Positions 12,001-41,559 of a DNA stretch of 64,000 nucleotides are shown here, piece by piece. This DNA comes from Dipetalonema caudispina (lineage: Eukaryota; Nematoda; Chromadorea; Rhabditida; Onchocercidae): NCBI GenBank assembly GCA_013365325.1, contig JABVXV010000139.1, forward strand, positions 87,507 through 151,506, written 5' to 3'. The notes under the pieces were generated by a model. The model had not been told where the DNA came from, did no database searches, and saw only the letters and a program-made list of their open reading frames with translations. A program made the translations under genes and the position numbers. Within the stretch, counting starts at the first letter, position 1. Every line of letters begins with the position of its first letter.

Positions 12001-14228
12001 TACGTTATGAATTGATTGCATGGTTTACAATGGTTGGCCCACTTGCTGTTGTTCCTTGTGCAGCATTTTGTACATTATATGAAACATGGAAAAAGCATAT
12101 GGTTCGCATCATTTTAATTCTTGTTAGCAAATCAGTTCTACTTTCATTTTTTACTAAACATCTATTAATTAACATTGACGGAATGATTACCATTGTTGTG
12201 TCTTTCAGAATGGATACTCAGATCATATTATCACTAAAATGCTCTCGGTATATTTTTTTTTTTTTTTTTTTTCAGCCTTTGTTATCTGTATTTGACTGTA
12301 GTCAGTGGAGACACAAAAATGTTAATGAAGGAGATAAATTAGGACCGAAACATATTGATGACGAAAATAACGACTATTGGGTATGCTTTGTTTTCATTTT
12401 AATTTTCCCATTAAATTCTGTAAATTAATGCGGAAATTTACATGATTCCGAAGTGAATCATTCATTTTTAACAAAATGTTTTGAGTATTAAATTGGAAAA
12501 ATGGGAAGTGTTTTCATTAAAATAGATCGGTCATGTTTTCGTACTTTTCCTGATTTTCAATTTTTTGTTAGTCAATAGCGGATCCAATTTCACGTGTTGC
12601 TTCTTCACGCCGTCCAAATGCAAGTCTAATGGATGACGTTGGTTATGAGACAATGGTAGAAATGATCAATGAATGGGCAAAAAAGAATGCCGCAACATTA
12701 TGTGATCAATTCGTTGCTGGAAATGATGTGGAAGGTCAACATGACAATAAACATTCAAGGTCTGAAGTAATGTCAATTCTCAAAAATAAAACTCAGAAGT
12801 TTTGATAGCTAATTTTACAGCAGATAATTAAATGAATTTATTTCATTGCAAGTCTTGTGACATTATTTTCATAAGGCCATGACTAAATAGTTCTAAAGTT
12901 AATCAAGAATATTTTGCACTGAATGACCGAATAGTTCTGATGAGGACGTTTCGAAAGTTTCTGCTTAGTGGGATATATTGGGGAACAATGACAGTCTTTT
13001 CAAAATCATTCCCCACATTTTCGCTAATAATTCGAAGTTATTCTGGAATTTCTGTAAATTCTTATCATGCATTCTGATAGTTCAACTTCGTTAAGGAACC
13101 TTAGACTTGTTTTAGCAAAAAATTTCTGGGCCGAAAATCTTCAAGTCGACGGCATTCTATTGAATTAACGCTCTTTGGTGCTCCGCCAACAGTTGAGATT
13201 CCTGAGAAAACAAATACTGTGATTTATCGTCCAAGAAAGGGTGATCAGGTGCGAAAACCATTATCAGAGGAGAGCTTATCAAAATCAACTAAATGTAATT
13301 CTCCATCTCCATTGTTGCTGCACATGAGGGTAATGATGTGCCTGTACATTTCCTATGAATTTAGTGAATCATTTGTTTCTTTAGCGGTTTTCATCACCAT
13401 CAATGAATTGATGATAGGAATAATATTAAATGTTCAGTGGCTGAATTTTGGAGTTCTATGGTAGAAACTAGTCAAGGTCAGAGTTTAATAACTGTAATCT
13501 TATTTAGTATGAACTGAGAGATGATCGATATGTTTAATAGAGCATGCGACTATAGTTTTCGGGAACTATAGATTTTACCATTCAAAAATAGTAATGCAAC
13601 CTCTAAACTCAACATCCGTTTCAGAGGATAAGTTGGAATGGATCATCAAAGAAAGTTGATGATCGACTATCACAGCTGCCAAAGCGAAGCTCATCGGTTG
13701 AAGAACTTACTTTGGACTACAGGTTAGCCTGTTTTGAAGTATATGTGAAGTATTATGTATTGAAGTATATGTGGTTTCTAGACTAAGCTATCATTTCAAA
13801 TTGCAATAGTACCGAATTTTAAATGTCACACATGAACTTTTCGGCAAACTATTTTGGTAAAGAAATATCACAATGGTTCGTTAAAATAATTCCTTCAATT
13901 TAACATATTGCAAACTTTGCAAAAACTTTGCATATTGCAATCTTTTAGGAATTTTGAGAAAGATATAGTACCAGGAGGTACTTCATGTGTCGCTTCTTCA
14001 CCATTTGCATCACTGTTTATGCAGCGTATGCTTCAGCGTTGTGATTCTACCGATCATCAGAGCCTTAGTTCAATTTCAATAACACCGATCGATTTGGATT
14101 TAGCACGAAACCGCTCTAGTAGTACGGTTTCGAATTTAGATATTAGTGGAAGGTCGAGCAAGCGTAACTTATTGATATTGAAAAGACCCGAACCCGTTAC
14201 TGCACCACCACCGTTTACTCAATTATGA
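6030..14228 (+). CDS. Orphan SLC6-family (sodium neurotransmitter symporter-like) transporter with long N- and C-terminal tails
   Basis: Twelve-helix plasma-membrane transporter of the SLC6 family. Twenty-two exons join in consistent phase: 6030-6152, 6708-6938, 7108-7278, 7749-7836, 8144-8278, 8378-8518, 8685-8778, 8891-9158, 9232-9330, 9662-9789, 10018-10112, 10207-10339, 10693-10816, 11000-11099, 11293-11480, 11937-12101, 12209-12247, 12276-12380, 12572-12759, 13116-13329, 13625-13722 and 13949-14228, giving about 1,068 residues against about 600-700 for typical members. Residues 1-175 are a soluble N-tail. TM1 begins near 176 (GIGNTLKFP) and helices end near 761. A Ser/Arg-rich tail fills 762-1068. 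Extracellular loop 2 keeps the Cys pattern (CNPEWPKNTPCC) and has NRT, NMT and NAT glycosylation sites. TM6 keeps SLG. Core deviations: the usual TM1 WRFP is LKFP, a usual TM2 Glu is His226, and TM8 has D564-A565 where Asp-Ser is usual. No Asp is present at the monoamine position of TM1. Substrate unknown; it resembles orphan nematode SNF proteins (SNF-10/SNF-12 type), but I cannot assign orthology. Confidence 0.88.
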
Positions 14229-15338
14229 TATTATTACGTATGTAGTGAAGTATTTTTCAATGGTTCAGGGATGAATCAGATTTTTAATGTTTCGTCTCTT
14301 CTTTGGTTCCGAAAATCCTGGAAAAAATTAAGTCTCTGGAATACTTTAAAAATTTCCTTCATAATAGATTGGTGACTAATGAATTTAGGTGGGAATTTAT
14401 ACAAGCCAGAAATTTGCTTACAATCTTTAACTGATTTATGGACCCATTCAACAAGTTAACAGTTACGTTATAATATATGAATAATATTTTCCCCCCAAGA
14501 AATATGCAAATAGTTAATTTGATTCTATTAACAACAGCTTTCATTTTTCTCAAAACTTGAAATTATTTGATTTAAAATCTCCAAATCTAATCTTCCCTTG
14601 CACTACTTGCTTTGTACCATTAAAACTTAAAAACATTTTGATGTATATCGAATGATTTGGAATTCAAAATAGTTCTTGGATTATGACTATAATACTTACC
14701 TTGTCAACTGCTTGTTGTCATAAATAATTTTTATGACATAATGATATTTGCCTAGAGTACTAGTGACGGTCACCATAAGACCAAGGGGAATGTCATGCGC
14801 TTGAATGTTTATTTTGTTTGAATATTTATTTTATTTTATTTGATTGTTATCCATACATTTATTAGTAATGCATTAACAGTGCAGAATTATTTGTATATGC
14901 AGTACAAAAGTAGCATTCCAACTAAATACACCTTTGCGATAATTAATGAATCTGGTGAATAATTTATATAATTACATTTTCAGACTCTCAGAAAGAAAAT
15001 TTCCGTAAGATTTAAAAGGGAGGATGAGATTATAATCATGAATGCCATCCATTATATTGAGGTAAATTAGCCGTAATTGAAAGTGATGCAAAGGATTCTG
15101 AAGCGATTAGTTTCAAGAATAGAAGAAAAACATCGTACTCTTTTAAATAAAATATTTTGCATCGTATTATAGAAATTAACATCGTCTGATCGAAAATAAA
15201 GGCAAAATTTTTTAACAGTAAAGGAAAATATGATAACTTCACGTGATTGGATTTTTAAATCTGAGATAAAAATTTCCAAGAAAATTGGCAGTTGCTGATG
15301 TACGATTGTAAACTACTACTGCATGCCTCATTTTATTA
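14229..15338. other. Convergent 3' intergenic region
   Basis: 1.1 kb between the SLC6 stop codon and the stop of the minus-strand secreted-protein gene. It is strongly AT-rich and should hold both 3' UTRs. Short frames at 14359-14553 and 15036-15279 look like chance. I see no RNA gene or repeat in it. Confidence 0.5.
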
Positions 15339-17922
15339 TTAACGCAGCAGGGTAAAGAGGTTCGGTGGTTTGATAATTGCGTCACTATCGATAACAAATA
15401 TTCTAAGCCCTGACCTGTTGAAACTTGTAATCTTAGTGTCAGGTATTTTCGAAATGATAGACTTTACCCTTTGATCTGACTTAAACGGAATCGAAGATCT
15501 GGCTCGCAGTTGATCAGTGAGCTGGCTAGACAATGCAACCTTCCCGCCTTTTTCAAGTAAAATTTGTTGCGCAATTCCATCATGATATGGCTTTGATATC
15601 GATGCTTCTTTATTATCTAAAATTAGAATCATTGAACCAATAAATACATCCTCAGTACTAAATACTAAATTATCGCTGGCTCCATGATCATTTTAATGTA
15701 GCTAATCGTTGACCACCCATTGGACACAACTACTCCTTTCGGGTTGTATTAGAATTTCCATTAGAACAAGTAATCTGAAATTTCACACTGCTTCGCAGTA
15801 ACTTCTACAAATTTTCTAGAGGAGAATCAATGGCAAATACTACCGAATAGGCGCAGGATAGGGGGGAAAAAGTGTCGAGTTAATACCCTTTTCCTTCGGT
15901 CTTAGTGGTTTCGTCTCATTGCTTGTTACGAATTGCTTCGATTTGGAATCAAAAATAGCATAAAATCGAGTCGACGTATTCTTCGTTCGCTGAAATGAAT
16001 TATAATATTATTCAAGTTGTTCTATTTGGAATTTCATCGTTTGTTATGATGTGTTACAGGACATCTTATTTTAATTTGATCTTTCATCTCTTCTCTTCCC
16101 AGATATTAATTTGAAATCGTTTCTTTTTTGTTCATAGGCATATGAGAAGTTCGCTCACTTGTGGTGAAATTGGGTTATCTTGAACTTCTGCTGATTTAAC
16201 CGGAAGTAGAGGTAGTAGTGATGTGTCCTGGAATAAAGACATCCTACAAGATGACATGAATACTGAAAATGCAACTTTCGTCCTTCAATCATTCCCTTGA
16301 TTACAATTTTCACCTCGTTGATACCACATCATGCAAATTTAATTTGGTTGGCTTTGTGATGCGATGATGTAGTATCGCATGACATTGTTGAACAAATATG
16401 CTTTATTACAGGAAAAATTAATTAATTAGAACTGTATTGATTGTGACATCGTTTGGTGAATTATCTATCGCATATCAGTATTATCACAATGAAACCTGTT
16501 TTAGAAACCGGATACTTCATCAAAACCAGCAAAATGTGTAGTGAATTTTTCGCTTGCATTAAAGTGAATCGAATGAATTGATCCAACGAAACAACACTTC
16601 GAATTATTTCAAATCATAGTCAGATGTTGTTATGATTACGAAAAATGATATTAAGCGATAATTTTTTTTTTTCTTAGCTTTGATGGGGAATGTGAAAGAA
16701 GGAGTAGAATTTGACTCACAACAGACATGGATATCTGTTGTGTAAACAAAATCGATCAATCAAAAACGTTAAATAGCTTTGATTTGTGGTAATAAGTAAT
16801 CTATTGCTCGATTCGGATTATAGATAGCTTAAATACGATCTGAAGTTCAATTCAAATTCAAACTCAAAAAAAGAAAAAAGATTCAAATAGCTTTCAAACA
16901 GAAATGTGACCACTTATTTTACTGTTTGCAGCAACATTAAGTTCACTAACTGCTTCCAATTTTTGCTGTTTAATGTCATTGCGATCTGAATGAAGCTTCT
17001 GTCGATTACTGCTCTCTTCTAGATCTGATCGAACTGTAAAATATTTCCAGAATTGAAATTCTACGCCTCATGGAGATGCATATGGCTTACTAATTGGTGA
17101 CAGCTTATGTATTCGCAGGTAATTTGATTTCTTTTCCTCCACTTTGGTCCTTTAGGAGAAAATCAGACAAAATCAATTAGTGACACTTTTTAAATCCGAA
17201 AATAATCGAGAGGAGGACATTCAGGAAAAATTGATCTGTCCCATGTTGATAGCAATTTTTGGACTCAACAGCCATACCGGGACTTTTCGGTTTCCAAAAT
17301 ACTGGTAAAGCCTTTGCTTGAGTTCAGTCTCAAGAATCTTAGTTCGGTCTTAAGAACAAGTTGAATGAAAATTAGTAGCTCATAATGAAAGTTAACAAGA
17401 TCATTTGGAAATGAAAACGCTTTGTCAATGGGTATTAAAAAATAAGTTATAATGTTAAGTTATTTTGTGGATAACAAATGGTACTATCAAATTGTTTATA
17501 GTTGATGAAATAATTGAAAGAAAAACATACGTTGCCAATTTAGGGAGCTTTCTTGTGAATTTTTTTTGAGAAACACTATACCGGAAGATGGTATATTTGG
17601 ATCTTTGGCAAAAACTCTGAAAATGATGAAGATTTTAAAGTCTTTTTATTTCTACAAAAAGTCAAATTCTAAATAGAAATCATACCAGATTTGAATATTG
17701 TCATTGTTCTAAACTAAACTTTAAAATTAGTTCATGGAAAGTTCCTTCTTTCCTGGTAAAGTAGTATAAGTACCTGGAAATTACAAACCTCGGTGGTGCG
17801 TTCCTTTCGAAATTCTGCAGATGTTTGGGTACAACATAATTCGGGTAAACAGGATAGTACAATATTAAGCTATCTACAATAACGGCCGCGGATAATGCAG
17901 CAATTACCGATAAGGTAAACAT
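15339..17922 (-). CDS. Predicted secreted protein of unknown family, six exons
   Basis: Not recognised. Six minus-strand exons fit by splice phase: 17922-17785, 17348-17303, 17033-16923, 16262-16159, 15989-15887 and 15616-15339 (780 nt, about 259 residues). Phases at the joins are 0, 1, 1, 0 and 1, and each join works in the only useful open frame. The start is an ATG beginning MFTLSVIAALSAAVIVDS, a good signal peptide with likely cleavage after about residue 18. It lies shortly after a tttctattgtag site suited to spliced-leader addition. The mature part is hydrophilic and Lys/Ser-rich, has a single obvious Cys (SSCRM), no further membrane helix, and ends in PPNLFTLLR. Exon 2 (46 nt) is the least certain: its donor (A|GTATTT) was chosen because it alone gives the needed phase, and a longer version ending at CCCG|GTATGG is possible. 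Upstream regulatory exons cannot be excluded. Confidence 0.62.
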
Positions 17923-19089
17923 ATATCACTACAATAGAAACAACTGGCAAACAATGAAATAAATATTTCTGAGCTGAAAATATTTGAAGTCATCCAGTAA
18001 TCAGGAAACAGTATCGTATACTGTAATATGAATATGCTTGGATTATTGGATCGAATGACACAAGTAAATATATGGCAAAATTATTTTTCATCATATTTCT
18101 TATTTTTATTAATAATATATTATTTAATATTATCAGAAGATTGCTAGATTTATCCTTTCAATTTATCAAATATATTTCAGATTAAAAGTTTCCGAGAAAT
18201 TATAATAGGAAGAAGAACTTTAAAAAACCGTCAACGTTAAAAAGCGGAAGCATAAACTGTTCTGATAACAATTCCTTGGTACATTTAAATGGAAAGATCA
18301 TTGGCGAAGATTTAAAAATATAAAGATTTGATAAAAATTGGTGAAAAACACGTGAATAGATTTTTTGCAGGCTCTCGGAAGTTTGATGAAAATATTCTGA
18401 TGTATGTGTATACGTACGTGAAAGCTATAACTTGAAAGACATGGAGGTGGAAAGAGCAATCATTGATATGCTGGATAATATTAACATGAAATGCTTGCAA
18501 AAATATTGCGAATAGGGAAGATGCCAAAGACAACCGGCAAGAACTGAATGAAGAAATGCGGTAGGAGGTCGGATGGAAGAAGGGACGGGACGAAAGCGAG
18601 GTGACATTCGTTCTTCTTCATCGTGATTTACAGGTATACGGGTACGAGGAAGGGAAGGGAGATGAAATAAGGAGGTCAAAGGGTGACAGAAAATGCGGTC
18701 ATAGAGTTAAGGATATCCAATGAAGCTTATAATTCTGTTTCGGCATACTTTTCTTTGATCACTTCATCACAACCTGAATGGTCATACTTTACCATACTTC
18801 TCATACGATGACTTCCTGTACCCATTTTTCCGGACAATTAGCAGAAAACGTTGTAATACACTGAACTATGACTTAAGCACCATAACTTTTCGAGCCTTTA
18901 AAGAAGTAACTCAAGTTCAAATCTTTTCAAAAGCACACTAATCTTTTCTCTTAAGAAGTAAAATTGGCCCTTACTTGAAAATTCCCTGCAGTAGAAAATC
19001 TCAAATTTGAATTTATTTTATATTATTGCCAACAAATTTCCAAAAGAGGCGAGCGAATTCAGTCACCGCCATTGAGTCGAATATTAAAC
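17923..19089. other. Region upstream of the secreted-protein gene
   Basis: AT-rich except for a less AT-rich block around 18500-18680 that carries an open minus-strand frame (18425-18679) without splice partners or motifs. It probably contains the promoter of the minus-strand gene at 15.3-17.9 kb. On the minus strand a TTTT run at 19042-19045, about 45 nt beyond the tRNA 3' end, is the nearest candidate Pol III terminator. Confidence 0.4.
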
Positions 19090-19161
19090 GACCCTGGCAG
19101 GACTCGAACCTGCAATCCCCTGATTAGAAGTCAGATGCCTTGTCCATTAGGCCACAGGGTC
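19090..19161 (-). tRNA. tRNA-Arg (anticodon UCU)
   Basis: A 72-nt cloverleaf on the minus strand. The seven-base acceptor stem pairs GACCCTG with CAGGGTC. The D arm (A-box-like TGGCCTAATGG), a five-pair anticodon stem with one T-G pair, and the T arm (B-box GGTTCGAGTCC) are all present. The anticodon loop is CTTCTAA, giving TCT, which reads AGA. There is no intron. Position 32 is C, the base that carries m3C in tRNA-Arg(UCU) of several animals. The first T4 run downstream is about 45 nt away, farther than usual for Pol III termination. Confidence 0.95.
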
Positions 19162-19497
19162 AACCATTTAAGCATCCACCAATTCCATGACGTCATGTGT
19201 GACCTTTATATTATTGAGATCTGATTAATTGCTTGTATGCTGTCAGAATGGTACCTGTTCTATAATATTAATTATGACATTACAATTAATTAAGTAGAAT
19301 AGCTATTTAGACTTGCGAAGGCATGCAATTTTATCAATGAAGTGATTAGATAACAGGATGGGGGGATGAATGAATGAGATGAATATATGGTAAGGAATTA
19401 GCAAGAAAAAAGCGCACAATAATGAGCAGGTGGATAATTCTTGTCTTTATAGATTAATTAGCAGTAAAATAATTAAATGAAAAGAGAAAATGGACTG

Positions 19498-19534
19498 AAA
19501 TTTGGCTTTTCATATTTCATGAAAAGCCAAATTT
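19498..19534. repeat. Perfect 16-bp inverted repeat with 5-nt loop
   Basis: Arms at 19498-19513 (aaatttggcttttcat) and 19519-19534 (atgaaaagccaaattt) are exact reverse complements around atttc. The hairpin sits alone in intergenic DNA about 340 bp from the tRNA gene and has no T-run after it. Function unknown. Confidence 0.85.
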
Positions 19535-21055
19535 GAACTTATTCATTTCCCGGTTTATTTGATAAAGTTGTCTTTATTATTTGCAATTTTCCAAATTTCA
19601 AAAGAAATGTTTCTTAATGATGGAGGAGATTAGAAAATATCTGATGGTCATAGATTCCCGGAAGTCATGAATTCTCTTTCTGGAATATATTTGGAAATCT
19701 TATCTTCATGAAATAACAATTAATTATTAATTTTAGCTAGAATTAGCGAGAAATTGAAATATCAAAGCATGTTAGAAGTAATTAGGCGTTAAAACATCCT
19801 GTATAATTTGATAACGATTACTGCTCAGAGTTAACATCCGTTGTTCAACAAACCGGAAGAATACCACTTTTAAATTGTTTATTGATTTGGAAGGAGAAAG
19901 AATAAATAAGTATAACCGAATTGAAATCAAATTCGGCGGGGAAATTGCGTTGGAGTGGTAGTATTTGCCATATTAATACGGAGAGAAGTAAACAATGCAA
20001 TTTTCAACGAATTCATCTTTCAGTCGTCAGCAAATTCTTCTTCATTTCGGCGAAAATTGTGAAAATTCAATGAATTCTTCCATTCAAATTAGTCCTTTCT
20101 GATTGCTATTTCGAATGATAATTAACAGCAACGTATTGGTATATGATAGTTGATGATTCATTAGCTTATTCGTCAGATAAGAAAATACGTTTGGTCTTAC
20201 GCAGGAATAGATCAGGATATGAAACATTCACAAATAGATGATTCCAACTTTAGAGCTAATTCCACAAATGAGTGAATCTTGCCTTCGATTTTTTTTTCTC
20301 AATTCCAAATTATATTCAAGTTCATCTCTTACTGTTTTCGTAATAGCTCTCTGAAAGATTTGTTATGATTGAGAAATAATGAATTCCCAATTTCATAAAA
20401 ATTAAAGACTACTTGAGATCTGAAAAAGCTCAGAAAACTAAATTTTTAATTTACAGCTTTCCAAAAAAATTATGCACGCTTTTTCATGTATTGTCAGTAT
20501 TTTAAAAATTGGAGAAAAGGAACTTTTTTCAGTTGCAACTGACATCATAGGAAAGTTTAAAGCTTCAATTTAAAGCACATATAGCTCTGTTCGATTGATC
20601 GCTTCTTGAAAAAAATCAAATGATTTTTACCATCCGTTTCTTCCCAATGACTGCCTAGCATCTATTTACTTCATTTCGCCAACATTTCAGAAGAGATGAT
20701 TAAGTTTATGCATAAATAAGAATATTGTTATGATGATAGTGATAGCATCCAGAGATAAGACATTTTTATGTGATTAAGTTCTGTGATTGACTTTACAATG
20801 ATTACATTGCTATCTAAAACATTATCTTTTTATGTTATCAGTTTCTAGTTCATGAAATTTTAACTCTCTTATAATCACTGTTTCCAATCTTCAGGGATAT
20901 TTTCGCTGAAGTTAAAAAAAAAACAGATGTAAATTAAAGCTATTTCATCTTCTGTAATTACACTTTCCGAAAGCTTTTATACTGGCATTTTTCTTCATTT
21001 AAACTACAACTGCTCCAAATTGAAGCAAACATCACTCATTACTGACAGATTGAGT

Positions 21056-21137
21056 ATACACACATACACACCCACACGCACACACACACACACATACACA
21101 GACAGACAGACACACACACACCCATACAGACACGCAG
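21056..21137. repeat. CA-rich microsatellite
   Basis: Imperfect (CA)n tract with interspersed CCCA, TACA and GACAGACAGA units. It is a simple sequence repeat likely to vary in length between individuals. It creates a chance open frame on the plus strand. Confidence 0.9.
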
Positions 21138-22598
21138 ATCTATATAAACATACAACAGGTGCTCGGTGTAAAACATATGTTAAGAATATATTGGATGTTT
21201 CGAAGCAAATTTTATAAGTGTATGAATACTGAATGCAACATTGAAATTTTTTTTTTAATCCATCAGAAGAATATAAAACCTAAACTTAGGTGCTTTTTTT
21301 ATTTTAATTAATATTAAACTTAATTTATTATCAGTAGTGTTATCTTAAACAGCAATAATAATAATAATGATATATTAATGCAAATACCTGTAGATGTTTC
21401 GAATCAAAGTTACAAATGTAATCAAATGAAATATCGGCGTCCATTGAAAACTTTCTCAATAATTAATTATTACATAAATGAGTAATGAACGATAAGATTT
21501 ATCCTTTGCTACCATTATCAGTAAATCAAAGAACATTTCATTTTTTTTTCCTTAAGCTCTTCATTTCATGACCTAATCTTCATGAACGATTTCTTTGAAT
21601 AAAATTTTTGTTAAAGGAAATATCCTCTGAGCTTCGCTATAATCTCTCTCATCTGAAATAAATAAATTAATGGAAAAATTTTCCCACAGAAGAAAAGTTG
21701 GCCAAGTCATTCATGTCACGAACAAGTTCAAACTCTTCATGCCGCAATTAATTAATCTTTGGGTTAACTGTTGCTGAATCAACACATTTGCTTAAATAAA
21801 GCTAAAAATTACAAGATATCAATAACCCACCAATCACATTCGCATGCAGCAGATGTTTAGTTTATAATAAACAATAAGTTGTCGCTTCACTGTTTGCTCG
21901 TAGGATGTCATTAGATGATCTTCGATAAAATCCCCATCAGAAGGGCTAATAATGGCCGTTGCTTTTTCCATTCATTTACAAATGGAAATTTACATATATT
22001 GAGACACAAAAGTACCTTTTAAAAAGACGGTACATTACATTATACAACCGATATTCTATTGACTTTTCATCTGTAATGCCTCATCAATACTTTTCTTTCT
22101 CAATGCTAACAGTATTACTTAAGGATATTGTAACACAAGTGCCTAGGAGATTGTCTTCCTGGAATGGACGGATCAGATTGTAATTTCCACAACTGTGACT
22201 ACGCTGTATTTTGATGATCTTATCTGATAGTTGTTAAAGAATAAGTTTCATACGACTTGCATATTATTTGAGTATAAACTAAATTTTTTATTCCCTTTTA
22301 GCTGGTCAGTACAATGCGCCTAATGTTATCTTAATTCCGTGAATGGAACTACTTCACTTTTATGAGAAATGGTTGTCATTTCTGCTTCGTTCAATTTAGT
22401 TTTATTTGATTTGTTGGTAGATGGTAAAAGAAATTTGTAAATGAAGTGGATACAATACAATCCCTTATTTATCAACAAAATGAGGAATAACAGTACCAGT
22501 GAACAATAACAGATGAGGATTAAATTATCACCTAAATTTTCGAGCCTTTAGCATATATAAAAAGAAATTAACAAACAATAAATAATCAAAACCAAATA

Positions 22599-40791
<18,193 letters not shown>

Positions 40792-41559
40792 TTTCACGGA
40801 AAGGAGTGTGTTCCTGAAATGATATTACCTATCTATTATACATGACTATTGTTTACTCATAAAAATGTCCCTTCACACATGTATTTGATGTAAACTAAGC
40901 CCTCTTATCACTTTATCAATAAACCAAGTAATACTTATCCTACCAGCTATGAAACGTCTCATTCCGTGACAGACAGTTCTATTGATGGGTTTCGAATCGA
41001 TTAGCTATCAGTTTTATGATTATGATTTGTATTTCAAAGTGTTGCTGAATTATAGGTTACTGGAAGGTAAGAGAGGAAGAGGAATAATGGTAAATCGATA
41101 ACTTATTTTTTAGCTATTTTTGAAATCCATTACTGATTTATTTTCAAATCATAGTGGTAGATTAAGACGATACAGCCAGGTGCAATGACGACATTACCTG
41201 TGTTACTTTTGTGGGACTTCTGGGACATGTTAGATGCTATTTGAAGTATGGAACTGATTTATCTATCTTTGGTAACTATACCTCATATTATCTACATAAT
41301 GTGAGCAAATGTACGATTTTGATTCCTGGTATAACCGCAAACCTCAATGAAGCCTTTTACATCGAATTGATGAGTGGGAGGTTTGGGGTAATTCTTCTGT
41401 AAGATTCTATCCTATGAAGCTTTAATTAATGTTGAACTGATCACTGGACTGGTTTGTAATATAATTCAAAGTATTTATATTTGTATTTTACTGACAAATT
41501 TATAGCTCGAAGTTGTTTAACAGTGATCATTCCGTTTAATTAAAGAATTTACAGATGTT
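40792..41559. promoter_or_regulatory. Head-to-head promoter region of GCN1 and CCDC47
   Basis: 768 bp between the GCN1 ATG (minus) and the CCDC47 ATG (plus), so both promoters must lie here unless an upstream exon exists. The sequence is AT-rich and I see no certain TATA or initiator element. A tttacag site at 41548-41554 just before the CCDC47 ATG fits spliced-leader trans-splicing. The frame at 41211-41402 lacks support. Confidence 0.55.

Larger units (their letters stand above)
19162..22598. other. Long gene-poor AT-rich region
   Basis: 3.4 kb without a supportable gene. It holds a perfect 16-bp inverted repeat at 19498-19534, a CA-rich microsatellite at about 21056-21137, and a short AAT run near 21354-21370. 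The open frame at 21020-21217 exists only because the microsatellite contains no stops. The final few hundred bases are the downstream flank of GCN1. Confidence 0.5.

Noticed and set aside
12248..12275. Long T run as a possible terminator or homopolymer repeat
   Set aside because: It ends in TTCAG and is the pyrimidine tract of an SLC6 3' splice site, with frame preserved on both sides.
21020..21217. Thr/His-rich 65-residue frame
   Set aside because: It is produced by the CA microsatellite, which lacks stop codons, and has no splice or start context.
41211..41402. 63-residue frame upstream of CCDC47
   Set aside because: CCDC47 starts with a good signal peptide directly after an acceptor-like site at 41554; the upstream frame lacks motifs and splice support.
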